Assembly: GCA_965117015.1 (NCBI GenBank)
Contig: OZ220747.1
Span: 2,170,001 to 2,234,000, forward strand
Reading direction: 5' to 3'
Source: Aldehydirespirator sp965117015
GTDB lineage: Bacteria > Actinomycetota > Acidimicrobiia > Acidimicrobiales > Aldehydirespiratoraceae
DNA: 64,000 nt
The notes under the pieces are model-generated. The model made no database searches, was not told the origin of the DNA, and saw nothing but the letters and a program-made list of their open reading frames with translations. Both the position numbers and the translations under genes were made by a program. How positions within the stretch are numbered: position 1 is the first letter of the stretch; every line of letters starts with the position of its first letter. Below are positions 35,538 to 43,731 of this stretch, piece by piece.

Positions 35538-36332
35538 CTACAAGCCGAGGAAGCCGCCGCCGTCGGCGACGATGGTCTGGCCGGTGACGTAGCGGGCGCT
35601 GCTGGAGGCCAGGAACACCGCAACCGGGCCGATGTCGGCGGCGGCGTCGCCCAGTCGGCCCAGCGGGGTGCGGGCGACCAGGCGGGTCTCGAGATCGGGA
35701 TTGGCGGCTACGGCCGCCTCCATGGCCGGGGTGAGGGCCACCGGGGCGATGGCGTTGACCCGCACACCGTCCGGACCCCACTCCCGGGCCAGGCTCTTGA
35801 CGATCCCGCGCTGGGTCGCCTTCACCGTCGCGTAGATCGGCAGGTTGGCCGACCCCTCCACACCGGCGGGCGAAGTCAGCAGGATCAGCGTGCCCGGCCG
35901 CCGCCGCAGGTGGGGTAGCGACACCCGGGCGCACAGGAAGCTCGCGGTGGTGGCGGTGGCGATCTGGGGCCGGATCAGGTCGCTGCGGGTGAACTGCACC
36001 CCTCCGGGCCGTCCAGCGTGGGCCACCGCGTTGTGGACCATGATGTCGAGTCCGCCGAAACGCTCCACGGCCGCGGCCACCGCGGCCTCGATGTCGGCGG
36101 ACTCCGTGACATCGCAGCGCACGAACACGGCCTCGTGGCCGGCGGCCCGGATCGACTCAGCGGCGGGCTCACCGTTGGCGGCCCGCCGGGCCGCGATCAC
36201 GACCGCGGCCCCCGCGGCGGCCAGCGCGGTGGCGATCCCCGCGCCGATGCCCTGCCCGGCCCCGGTGACGATCGCCACCTGGCCCTCGAGCACCCGGCCG
36301 GCCGCCGTCCCGGCCATACCGCCCCCGGTCAT
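35538..36332 (-). CDS. Short-chain dehydrogenase/reductase, active type
   Basis: 264 residues. Motif TGAGQGIGAGIA near 23-34, DIMVHNAVAHAG in place of the usual NNAG, catalytic Ser in LLTSPAG and Tyr-x3-Lys in YATVKATQRG, ending VADGGGFLGL. Its ATG overlaps the stop of an upstream SDR-like gene that lacks the catalytic residues (ATGA), so the two are probably made in equal amounts and may associate. Confidence 0.86.
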   Translation of the reverse strand: MTGGGMAGTAAGRVLEGQVAIVTGAGQGIGAGIATALAAAGAAVVIAARRAANGEPAAESIRAAGHEAVFVRCDVTESADIEAAVAAAVERFGGLDIMVHNAVAHAGRPGGVQFTRSDLIRPQIATATTASFLCARVSLPHLRRRPGTLILLTSPAGVEGSANLPIYATVKATQRGIVKSLAREWGPDGVRVNAIAPVALTPAMEAAVAANPDLETRLVARTPLGRLGDAAADIGPVAVFLASSSARYVTGQTIVADGGGFLGL

Positions 36333-36997
36333 CCGGCCATCCAGGTGCCGCCGTCCATCACCAGCGAAGCGCCGGTGAGACCACCGGTCGTCCGGCCGTC
36401 GGCCAGGGCGTCGATCACCGCGGCGACCTCGGCCGCCGACGGCAGCCGGCCCAGAGCGGCGTCGTGCAGGGCGGTGGCGTCGACGGCCGCCGCCGCGTGC
36501 GTCGGCGACAGGAACATCGACGGATGCAGGGTCACGGCATGGGCCCGGATCCGGTCGGGCCCCCAGCTGCGGGCCAGCGACCGGGCCAGGACCCGCAGCC
36601 CCTCGGCCAGCGCCGACAGCGCCACCAGGTTCGCCGCGCCCGCCGCCCCCACCAGCGGCACGCAGACCACGATCGTCCCCTGGCGGGCGGCAAGGTGACG
36701 GTGCACGCCCCGGGCCAGTCGGATGGCGGCTTCCAGCGGGTCGTCGCAGGCCGCGGCCCAGTCGCCGGCGATCATCTCGTCGATGCGGGCCGGCGTGCGG
36801 CTCTGCTCCGGATAGAGGGCGTGCACCACCAGATCGAGACCATCGACTGGTGTGCCGTCGCCGCGGGTTAGGCCGTCCACGAAGCCGTCGTCGACATCAA
36901 CAGGTTCCGGGGCCGCCACCAGCACGTCCCCCGACAGCTCCGCCGCCAGGGCAGCCGCAGGATCGCCCCCGCCCACGACCAGAACGTCGCGGCTCAT
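36329..36997 (-). CDS. Degenerate SDR-like protein, probably non-catalytic
   Basis: 222 residues. The C-terminal half follows the SDR plan (RSWGPDRIRAHAVTLHPSMF, then GASLVMDGGTWMAG). The N-terminal cofactor motif is replaced by VVGGGDPAAALAAEL, and the segment that should hold Tyr-x3-Lys reads NLVALSALAEG, with neither residue. It is therefore likely inactive as a dehydrogenase. Paired active/inactive SDR subunits are known elsewhere, for example BbsC/BbsD. Coupled downstream to an active SDR gene and upstream, through a 16-codon mini-frame, to a P-type ATPase gene. Confidence 0.75.
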   Translation of the reverse strand: MSRDVLVVGGGDPAAALAAELSGDVLVAAPEPVDVDDGFVDGLTRGDGTPVDGLDLVVHALYPEQSRTPARIDEMIAGDWAAACDDPLEAAIRLARGVHRHLAARQGTIVVCVPLVGAAGAANLVALSALAEGLRVLARSLARSWGPDRIRAHAVTLHPSMFLSPTHAAAAVDATALHDAALGRLPSAAEVAAVIDALADGRTTGGLTGASLVMDGGTWMAG

Positions 36998-37057
36998 GCC
37001 GGCGCCTCGCTTGTTTGAGTGCAGGCTGGATCGTCGCGGCTCATGCCGGCGCCTCGC
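36985..37057 (-). repeat. Direct repeat of 26 bases, 47-base period
   Basis: The sequence starting CGTCGCGGCTCATGCCGGCG and ending CCTCGC occurs identically at 36985-37010 and 37032-37057. Each copy contains the end of one frame (Glu-Ala-Pro-Ala-stop) overlapping the start of the next (Met-Ser-Arg-Asp). The junction between the ATPase and SDR-like genes was duplicated by a 47-base tandem duplication. Confidence 0.85.
36994..37044 (-). CDS. 16-codon linking mini-frame created by duplication
   Basis: Starts at an ATG overlapping the P-type ATPase stop and ends at a TGA overlapping the start of the SDR-like gene. It encodes MSRDDPACTQTSEAPA, a hybrid of the SDR start and ATPase end. It would preserve translational coupling across the duplicated junction. 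No function of the peptide itself is implied. Confidence 0.4.
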   Translation of the reverse strand: MSRDDPACTQTSEAPA

Positions 37058-39467
37058 GCCCGGCGTCGATCCGCTCTCGCAGCTCGACCGCGCCCCACGC
37101 CCCGGTCCCGCCGACGATGACCGCGGCCAGCACACACAGCCACCCGCCCAGCGACGGCGCGTCCAGCTCGAAGAACTCGCGCAGGAACGGCACGGCCATA
37201 GCAGCGCCGTAGCAGGCGGCCATGGCGGCGGCCAGACCCACCTTCCAGGGCCTCAACGGCCGGCTGATCAGCAGCAGGATCACCAGGCCGATGCCCAGCA
37301 GCGTCATCGTGGCCGACGTGCGGGCCTCGTCCAGGCTCACGCCGTCGAGGCGGCGCACGACCTCGAACAGCACGAAGGTCACCACACCGGCCACCGCTCC
37401 CGCCGGCAGCGAGAAGCGCAGCACCCGGCGCAGGAAACCGGGCTTGACCAGGCGGTGGTTGGGCGCGAGGGCCAGGAAGAAGCCGGGCACGCCCACCGAG
37501 AACGTGCCGATAAGGGTCAGATGGCGGGGCAGGAACGGGAACGGCGAGCCGGCCAGGCCGATCAGCAGCGTCAGCAGCACCGCGTAGGCCGCCTTGGTGA
37601 TGAACAGGTTGGCCACCCGCTCGATGTTGTTGATCACCCGCCGACCCTCGGCCAGCACCCGGGGCAGGGTGGCGAAGCGGTTGTCGAGCAGCACGAGCTG
37701 GGCCACGGCCCGGGCCGCCGAGGATCCGGTGCCCATGGCGATGCCCATGTCGGCATCCTTGAGGGCGAGCACGTCGTTCACACCGTCGCCGGTCATGGCC
37801 ACCGTGCGTCCCCGGGACTGGAGGGCATGGACCATGGCCCGCTTCTGGTGGGGGTCGACCCGCCCGAACACGGTGGTGGACTCCAGGGTGTCGGCCAGCT
37901 CGCCGGGCTCGGAGGGAAGCCGGCGGGCGTCGACGGCCTGCGGGTATAGCCGGCTCGGGACCGCGGCATCACCGCCGTCGTCGTCGCCTCCGTCGCCGGT
38001 GATGCCGGCCCGGTGCGCCACCGCGGCGACGGTGGCCGGATGGTCGCCGGAGATGACCTTGAGGTCGACGCCCTGGTCGCGGAAGTAGGCGAAGATCTCT
38101 GCCGCGTCGGATCGCAGCGTGTCGCCGAGACGCACCAGGCACAGCGGCTCGCGGTCGGTGGGCAGGGCCTCGTCGGACGGCGCCGCGGCGGCGGAGCGGG
38201 TCATCACCAGCACCCGTTCGCCGTCGGCGGAGGCGGCTGAGGCCCGCTCGCGGGCTTCGTCGCTGGCGTCGCCCGTTCCCAAGAGCACGTCGGGTGCGCC
38301 CAGGTGGAATGTGCCCCGGCCCTCGAAGCCGGCCGCGGCCCACTTGCGGGCCGACGAGAACGGCACGCTGCCCGTCAGCCTCCATCCGGGGGGCGGGTCG
38401 CCGACCGCGTCGACGATGGCGGCCAGGGTGGCGTTGGGCGCGGGGTCGGCCGAGGCCAGCGCGGCCAGCGCGCCGGTCGCCTCGGCCTCCGTGGCCGATC
38501 CCAGCGGCTCCGCCCGCTCGAAGGAGATGTCCCCGGTGGTGATCGTCCCCGTCTTGTCGAGGCAGAGGGTGTCGACCCGGGCCAGCAGCTCGACCGAGGC
38601 CAGCTCCCGGGCCAGCGCCCGCCGGCGGGCCAGGGCGACCACGCCGGTGATGAACGACAGGCTGGTGAGCAGCACCAGACCGTCGGGCACCATGGCCACC
38701 GCGGCGGCGACCGTGCCCCGCAGCGCCTCCTGCCAGCGGTCCTCGGTGGCCAGCAGCCTCCCCAGCAGCAGCGCCGTGGCCAGCGGGATGATCCACGTCA
38801 GCCGGCGCAGGATCACGTTCACACCGCCCTTGAGCTCGCTGCCGGCCAGCTTGAACCGGCGGGCCTCCTCCGAGAGGCGGGCCGCGTAGGAGTCGGCGCC
38901 GATGGCGGTGGCCCGGTACCAGCCCGCCCCCGCGTTCACAAACGAGCCCGACATCACGCCGTCGCCGGGGGCCTTGTCGACCGGGTCGCTCTCGCCGGTC
39001 AGCAGCGACTCGTCGATCTCGAGGCCCCGGGCAGCCACCACCTCGCCGTCCACCACCACCTGGTCGCCGGGCTGGAGTTCCAGGATCTCGTCGGCCACCA
39101 CCTCGCTGGTGCCGACCTCTAGCGTCTGCCCGTCGCGGATCACCCGGGCCCGGGGGGCCGACAGCACCGCCAGCTTGTGCAGCTCGCGGCGGGCCTTGAG
39201 CTCCTGGGCGATGCCGATGACGCTGTTCGACACCACCACCCCGGCGAACAGGGCGTCGGCTGGGAAGCCGGCCACCATGATGAGCACGAACATCGAGCCG
39301 ATGATGGCGTTGACCGGGGTGAGCACGTTGTTGCGGACGATCTGGCCCACGGTGCGGACCGGGGCATCGGGCACATCGTTGGTGCGGCCCTCGCGGCGGC
39401 GCTGCTCGACCTCTGCGGTGCTGAGTCCCCGAGGCGCGACGCCTTCCTCGGGCATGTCCGGGGTCAC
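37041..39467 (-). CDS. Cation-transporting P-type ATPase, CtpE-like
   Basis: 808 residues from a GTG overlapping the stop of the PIG-L gene (GTGA); an ATG 12 bases later is possible. Actuator motif DESLLTGESDPVD near 170, phosphorylation motif CLDKTGTITTGD near 310 and hinge AMTGDGVNDVLALKDADMGIAMG near 595. About eight to ten membrane segments. The fourth membrane segment reads AMVPDGLVLLTSLSF; mycobacterial CtpE and relatives, thought to move calcium, have this VPxGLVLL pattern. The Asp in place of the more usual Glu is noteworthy. Ion specificity is inferred from resemblance only. Confidence 0.87.
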   Translation of the reverse strand: MTPDMPEEGVAPRGLSTAEVEQRRREGRTNDVPDAPVRTVGQIVRNNVLTPVNAIIGSMFVLIMVAGFPADALFAGVVVSNSVIGIAQELKARRELHKLAVLSAPRARVIRDGQTLEVGTSEVVADEILELQPGDQVVVDGEVVAARGLEIDESLLTGESDPVDKAPGDGVMSGSFVNAGAGWYRATAIGADSYAARLSEEARRFKLAGSELKGGVNVILRRLTWIIPLATALLLGRLLATEDRWQEALRGTVAAAVAMVPDGLVLLTSLSFITGVVALARRRALARELASVELLARVDTLCLDKTGTITTGDISFERAEPLGSATEAEATGALAALASADPAPNATLAAIVDAVGDPPPGWRLTGSVPFSSARKWAAAGFEGRGTFHLGAPDVLLGTGDASDEARERASAASADGERVLVMTRSAAAAPSDEALPTDREPLCLVRLGDTLRSDAAEIFAYFRDQGVDLKVISGDHPATVAAVAHRAGITGDGGDDDGGDAAVPSRLYPQAVDARRLPSEPGELADTLESTTVFGRVDPHQKRAMVHALQSRGRTVAMTGDGVNDVLALKDADMGIAMGTGSSAARAVAQLVLLDNRFATLPRVLAEGRRVINNIERVANLFITKAAYAVLLTLLIGLAGSPFPFLPRHLTLIGTFSVGVPGFFLALAPNHRLVKPGFLRRVLRFSLPAGAVAGVVTFVLFEVVRRLDGVSLDEARTSATMTLLGIGLVILLLISRPLRPWKVGLAAAMAACYGAAMAVPFLREFFELDAPSLGGWLCVLAAVIVGGTGAWGAVELRERIDAGREAPA

Positions 39468-40195
39468 ACCCGCTCGACGCGCTTGAAGGCTTCGCCGTAG
39501 GGCAGGCCCGCCCTGCGACCGGCGTCTCGGCACTTCTCGATGACGCGGGTCCGGAACGCGGCCATGCCGGTGCCGTCGTCGTCAGGACTGATGCCGTGGG
39601 TGCTCACGAACTGGCTCTCGTGGGCCAGCAGGGCCTGCACCTTGGCCTCGATCTGGGCTGGAGCCACCTGCTCGACGTGATCGGGAGCCTCGCACTCGAA
39701 CAGCAGCAGCTCGACAGGGCGGTGGTGACCGACGCCGTGCTCGGGGAAGAAGTGCGGGTCGCGGGCGGCCACCAGCGCGTCCATGCACAGGAACCCGGCA
39801 GCCCGGTGGTCGGGGTGGAGGCGCCAGCGCTTGAACGGGTCGTGGCCCAGCACCACGTCGGGCCGCAGCTCCCGGATGACCTTGGCCATCCGGCTGCGCA
39901 GGGCCATGGTCACCTCCAGCTCGCCGTCCACCTCCCCCAGGAAGCGCACCTCGCCGAGGGCGCCGAGTCGGCGGGCCGCCTCGGACTGCTCCCGCTGGCG
40001 GCGGGCCACCAGGGCCGCTATGTCGGCGCCGGCGTCCCAGGTGCCCTTCGAGCCGTCGGTGCACACCAGCAGGCTGGCCTCGCAGCCCGCCTCGGCCCAC
40101 TTGGCCAGCGTCGCCCCGCAGCCGAACTCGATGTCGTCGGGGTGGGCCCCGATGGCGAGCGCCCGTGCGGGCACGGCCACGTCGACGGTGGTCAT
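39464..40195 (-). CDS. PIG-L family N-acetylglucosaminyl deacetylase-like protein
   Basis: 243 residues from the ATG giving MTTVDVAVPARALAIGAHPDD. Zinc-binding AHPDDIEFGCG near 18-28 and HPDHRAAGF near 130, with VCTDGSKGTWD near 48. Family members remove an acetyl group from GlcNAc-type substrates, as in mycothiol (MshB) synthesis, or hydrolyse related amides. The start overlaps the cofC stop (ATGA) and the stop overlaps the P-type ATPase start, giving a tight leftward operon from cofC to the lipid kinase region. Confidence 0.87.
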   Translation of the reverse strand: MTTVDVAVPARALAIGAHPDDIEFGCGATLAKWAEAGCEASLLVCTDGSKGTWDAGADIAALVARRQREQSEAARRLGALGEVRFLGEVDGELEVTMALRSRMAKVIRELRPDVVLGHDPFKRWRLHPDHRAAGFLCMDALVAARDPHFFPEHGVGHHRPVELLLFECEAPDHVEQVAPAQIEAKVQALLAHESQFVSTHGISPDDDGTGMAAFRTRVIEKCRDAGRRAGLPYGEAFKRVERV

Positions 40196-40884
40196 CGCTC
40201 CGCCGGATCGAATTGGCAGCTGTCGGGGCCGGATTGGGCGTTGGTGGCTGCCAATTCGCGGGCGCTCACTGTGATCTGGTCGAGGCCCAAGGCGCGGCGG
40301 TCGGGTGCGGGCAGGGTCAGCAGGTCCTCTGGATGGTCGATATCTGCAGCCAGGGCGTCGTCCTCCACCACGGTCACGGCCAGATGTAGCCGGCCGGCCT
40401 CGGCTACGTGACGCTGGAAGGAGCCGGGTCCGTAGGAGAAGCGGAACCCGCAGGCCGCCGGCACACACAGCACGTTCGACCCGTCGCGCCGCCGATCGGG
40501 CACGATCACCAGCCCTGGACCCGCCGCGGGGCGCAGTGAGCGGGCCAGCGCCAGGTCGGCGTGGGCCACCACAACCCGCTCGACGCCCGCGGCTGCGAGC
40601 CGGTCGACAGCCGCCGATACCGCGATGTTCAGGCCGGGCCGGCCCACCGGCACGACCCCGGCCCCCAGGTCCGCGGCCCAGGCCGCCACCTCGGCGTCGT
40701 CGGTGGCCACATGAACCGGCAGGTCGCCGGCCGCAGCCACCACCCGGCCCGCCATCCGGTGCATCAGGTCGCGGCAGCCGGAGCGGCCGAGGACGTGCTC
40801 CAGTCGCGACAGGGCTCCCTCGAAGGAACGGATAGGCACCACCACAGCCGTGGCGGGCTCTTCAGACACTGGCGGCGATGCCAC
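40192..40884 (-). CDS. cofC: 2-phospho-L-lactate guanylyltransferase (F420 biosynthesis)
   Basis: 230 residues from the GTG at 40884, which has GGAGG six bases upstream; a GTG 15 bases later is the alternative. Nucleotidyltransferase fold with PIRSFEGALSRL near the N-terminus, the CofC signature PGLNIAVSAAVDRLAAAGVE near 85 and VVVAHADLALARSL near 110. It activates phospholactate or phosphoenolpyruvate with GTP in making coenzyme F420. This agrees with the luciferase-type oxidoreductases nearby. Divergent from gpsA and coupled to the PIG-L gene. Confidence 0.85.
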   Translation of the reverse strand: MASPPVSEEPATAVVVPIRSFEGALSRLEHVLGRSGCRDLMHRMAGRVVAAAGDLPVHVATDDAEVAAWAADLGAGVVPVGRPGLNIAVSAAVDRLAAAGVERVVVAHADLALARSLRPAAGPGLVIVPDRRRDGSNVLCVPAACGFRFSYGPGSFQRHVAEAGRLHLAVTVVEDDALAADIDHPEDLLTLPAPDRRALGLDQITVSARELAATNAQSGPDSCQFDPAER

Positions 40885-40928
40885 TGGGCGCCTCCGGGGG
40901 GCATTCCGTTCGAGGGGTGAGGCGAGTC

Positions 40929-40934
40929 TAGGGT
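40929..40934 (+). promoter_or_regulatory. Leaderless -10 box for gpsA
   Basis: TAGGGT is followed by seven bases and the GTG start of gpsA, with no room for a ribosome site. The same arrangement is found before the methyltransferase gene. Confidence 0.55.
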
Positions 40935-40941
40935 TGCTGCT

Positions 40942-41946
40942 GTGAACGCCCGGGTCGCGGTGATCGGCGCAGGCTCGTGGGGGACCACCGTCGCCCATCT
41001 CTGCGCCCACAACGCCTCCACTGTGCTCTATGCCCGCGATCTCTCGATCGCGGAAGCGGTGAACTCGACGGGCGAGAACCCCCGCTACCTGCCCGGTCGG
41101 GCGCTGCACCCGGATCTGCGGGCCACGTCCCATCTCGGCGAGGCCGTCGTGGGCGCCGACGCAGTGGTGATGGGTGTGCCGTCCCATGGCTTTCGCGACA
41201 CCCTGGGACTGTTGCGGCCCCACATGGGTGAGAGCACGCCGATCGTGTCGCTCACCAAGGGTCTCGAGGGCGGCACCCGTAAGCGAATGACCGAGGTGGT
41301 GGCGGATGAGCTTCCGGGGCGTCCGGCCGGCGTGCTGACCGGGCCGAACCTGGCCAAGGAGATCCTCGCCGGGCGAGCCGCGGCGGCCGTGCTGGCCATG
41401 GCGCCTGAAGACGCCCCACTGGCCGAGCAGCTCCGGGACGTGCTCTGCGCCGGCGACTTCCGGGTGTACACCAACACCGACGTCGTGGGAGCTGAGATCG
41501 CGGGCGCCACGAAGAACGTGATCGCCCTGGCCGCCGGCATATCCGACGGCCTCGAAGCCGGCGACAACACTAGGGCCGCGCTCATCACCCGGGGACTGGC
41601 CGAGGTGACCCGCCTGGGAGTGGCCCTCGGCGGCGACCCGGCCACGTTCGCGGGTCTGGCTGGGATCGGCGACATCGTGGCCACCTGCGTGAGCCCTCAG
41701 AGCCGCAACCGCCACGTGGGCGAGCGTCTGGGTCGGGGCGAGGCGATCACCGAGATCGTGGCGTCCATGGACCAGGTGGCCGAGGGCGTCAAGTCCACGC
41801 CGGTAGTGGCCGCGCTGGCCCGCTCGCGGGGTGTGGACATGCCGATCACCGAGGAGGTGCGGGCGGTGATCGAGGACGGCCGCCCCGCCGCCGAGGCCTA
41901 CCGGGCGCTTCTCGACCGGCCCCCCACCAGCGAAACCGACCGGTGA
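40942..41946 (+). CDS. gpsA: NAD(P)-dependent glycerol-3-phosphate dehydrogenase
   Basis: 334 residues, GTG start. It reduces dihydroxyacetone phosphate to sn-glycerol 3-phosphate for phospholipid synthesis. Cofactor motif VIGAGSWGTTVAHL near 6-19, GPNLAKEI near 133, catalytic Lys in GATKNVIALAAGISDG near 186 and the C-terminal substrate region LAGIGDIVATCVSPQSRNRHVG. Length is normal. A leaderless start is likely. The stop overlaps the GTG of a large unknown gene. Confidence 0.94.
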   Translation: MNARVAVIGAGSWGTTVAHLCAHNASTVLYARDLSIAEAVNSTGENPRYLPGRALHPDLRATSHLGEAVVGADAVVMGVPSHGFRDTLGLLRPHMGESTPIVSLTKGLEGGTRKRMTEVVADELPGRPAGVLTGPNLAKEILAGRAAAAVLAMAPEDAPLAEQLRDVLCAGDFRVYTNTDVVGAEIAGATKNVIALAAGISDGLEAGDNTRAALITRGLAEVTRLGVALGGDPATFAGLAGIGDIVATCVSPQSRNRHVGERLGRGEAITEIVASMDQVAEGVKSTPVVAALARSRGVDMPITEEVRAVIEDGRPAAEAYRALLDRPPTSETDR

Positions 41947-43451
41947 GGCCACGCTCGAAGGGCCCGGAGGGGGCCGCGGCGGTCCATTCGCCCGTGCCGT
42001 CGCCGGACTCCCTGGTCGAGGAACTGCTCGGAGACCTCGACGGGCCGGTGGCCTCGATGGACCGGCGGGGGACGGTGGCCCCGATCGGCGCGGGTTGGAG
42101 TGTGGGCTGGGCCGTTGGGGCCGAGGACCGCTGGCATGTTGCGGCCCAGGAGGCGGCCGTGCGGTCGGGGCTGATCGACGACATGCCGGTGACCGCCACT
42201 CACTTGAGAGTGCCGGGCGGCGACGTGACGTTGCGAGCCGCCGCGGGCCGGATCTCTGGGGGCAGAGCGGTCGTGCTTGAGTTTGTCAACGACACACCGG
42301 TGGCGGTGAGCCTGGCCGTGGCATTGGCCGGCTCGATCAAGTCGGCCGCGGTGAGCGGATCCTGGCTGCTGGCTGAGGGCCGGGCAGTGGTGAACCTGGG
42401 TCGGACACCAGGGGGAACGGCGGTCATCGACGACGGCGACGTGTGGCCGGCCGTTCGGGCCGAGCCCGATCCAGGGGACCGCGAGGCTCGGAGCCGTGCC
42501 GGGCGGGCCGCGGCCGCGGCCGTGGTCCCGCTGGCACCCCGGGTGCCGGTTAGGGTCACGCTCCCATTCGAAGGTGAGTCGGCAGGCAGTGTCGGCTCGC
42601 CGGAAGAGATCGCGACCGGCTGGCGGGCAGTGGTCGAGCGGGCCGCCTCGCTCGAACTTCCCGACGAATCCGCGGTCCGGGCATGGCGGCGGGGGATCGC
42701 GGCGTCGATCTTGGGTGCGGGCTGTGCGGAACCGCTGGCGGCGGCCCGGGCCGCCGCCGTGCTCGACCGGGTGGGCCTGCCCGACGAGGCCGACCGGGCC
42801 AGGGAGGCGCTGGTCGCCGCGGCCGTCCGGTCGCGCCTGCCGCCGCCGGCGGCCGCGGCCGCGCTGCGGGCCCTGGCGTCTCGCCGGCTGCGAGCCGGAC
42901 GGGTCTCTCCGCTGGCGGACTGGGCCGGTCCACTGGCTGAGGCTGCGGCCGCAGGCGGCTGCCTCGACCCGATCACGCTGGAGCAGGTGGCCTTCGCCCT
43001 GGAGACCGAGGAACCCTCGGCTGCCCGTGACGCTCGCGGCTTGCTGGCCGCCACGACATCGACCGCCTCCATATCATCGGCGGTTTCGAGCGTCGACGGC
43101 CTCGCCGCGGCGGTGCGGAACAGCCTTGCCTTCGGCGGTGACGGCGTCACCGGAGTCGAGGCCCTATTGGACTGTCTGGTCGCCGAAGCCGCCGATCACC
43201 TCGCGGTGCTGCCGGCACCGCCCGAGGCCTGGAACCGAGCCCCGGTCGACGCCCGTTCGCTCGTGACTCGTCACGGCGTGCTGTCGTTCTCGGTCCGCTG
43301 GCACGGCGCTCGGCCCGCGCTGTTGTGGGAGCTGCAGGCCGCTCTAGGTCGGGCCTCCCCACAGACGACGATGCGCTGCGGGCTCGACCGATCGTGGCAG
43401 TCCGGAGTCCCGGCCGGCGAGGCGCTGCTGGAGCCAGGGAACGGCGCTTAG
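41943..43451 (+). CDS. Unknown 502-residue alanine-rich protein coupled to gpsA
   Basis: GTG start overlapping the gpsA stop (GTGA). I recognise no family. Residues about 60-240 alternate strands with Gly/Val-rich stretches and look like a beta domain (DVTLRAAAGRISGGRAVVLE). Residues about 240-400 are Ala/Arg-rich helices resembling a helical-barrel or repeat fold. The C-terminal part has VLSFSVRWHGARPALLWELQ near 430. This outline recalls glycosidase-like proteins with a beta domain plus helical barrel, but no catalytic residues can be named. No signal peptide or membrane segment is evident. Confidence 0.65.
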   Translation: MRPRSKGPEGAAAVHSPVPSPDSLVEELLGDLDGPVASMDRRGTVAPIGAGWSVGWAVGAEDRWHVAAQEAAVRSGLIDDMPVTATHLRVPGGDVTLRAAAGRISGGRAVVLEFVNDTPVAVSLAVALAGSIKSAAVSGSWLLAEGRAVVNLGRTPGGTAVIDDGDVWPAVRAEPDPGDREARSRAGRAAAAAVVPLAPRVPVRVTLPFEGESAGSVGSPEEIATGWRAVVERAASLELPDESAVRAWRRGIAASILGAGCAEPLAAARAAAVLDRVGLPDEADRAREALVAAAVRSRLPPPAAAAALRALASRRLRAGRVSPLADWAGPLAEAAAAGGCLDPITLEQVAFALETEEPSAARDARGLLAATTSTASISSAVSSVDGLAAAVRNSLAFGGDGVTGVEALLDCLVAEAADHLAVLPAPPEAWNRAPVDARSLVTRHGVLSFSVRWHGARPALLWELQAALGRASPQTTMRCGLDRSWQSGVPAGEALLEPGNGA

Positions 43452-43511
43452 ACGAACCGGCGGGAGAGAGCGGCGTTGGTGGCGCGACGCGCCGTGTGTC
43501 ACACTGCGCCC

Positions 43512-43715
43512 ATGGAATCGCATGCCCTGCCCGCACCCGCACCGGCCCTCCCTGATGTAGACGTGCCGGTGTGGGCCTGGGCGCTCGTCGCGCTCGCCGC
43601 GGTCGTCTCCTACTTCGTGATGCTGGAGAACGGCGTCGTGCTCAGCCACGTCGCCGAGACCCTCCACGAGTTCTTCCACGACGGACGTCACTTCGTAGGC
43701 GTGCCCTGCCACTGA
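43512..43715 (+). CDS. cbtB: Cobalt transporter subunit CbtB
   Basis: 67 residues. A single membrane span (WAWALVALAAVVSYFVML) is followed by the family's C-terminal histidine motif HEFFHDGRHFVGVPCH, the putative metal-binding end. With CbtA it forms a predicted cobalt uptake system, in many genomes under cobalamin control. No cobalamin riboswitch fits in the 60-base gap upstream; a CACACT box six bases before the ATG may be the -10. The neighbouring nitrile hydratase is of the cobalt type, a plausible consumer. Confidence 0.87.
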   Translation: MESHALPAPAPALPDVDVPVWAWALVALAAVVSYFVMLENGVVLSHVAETLHEFFHDGRHFVGVPCH

Positions 43716-43731
43716 GCACCCCACCGGCCGC

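Noticed and set aside
43452..43511. Cobalamin riboswitch before cbtB
   Set aside because: Only 60 bases separate cbtB from the previous gene, far too short, and no B12-box-like sequence is seen.
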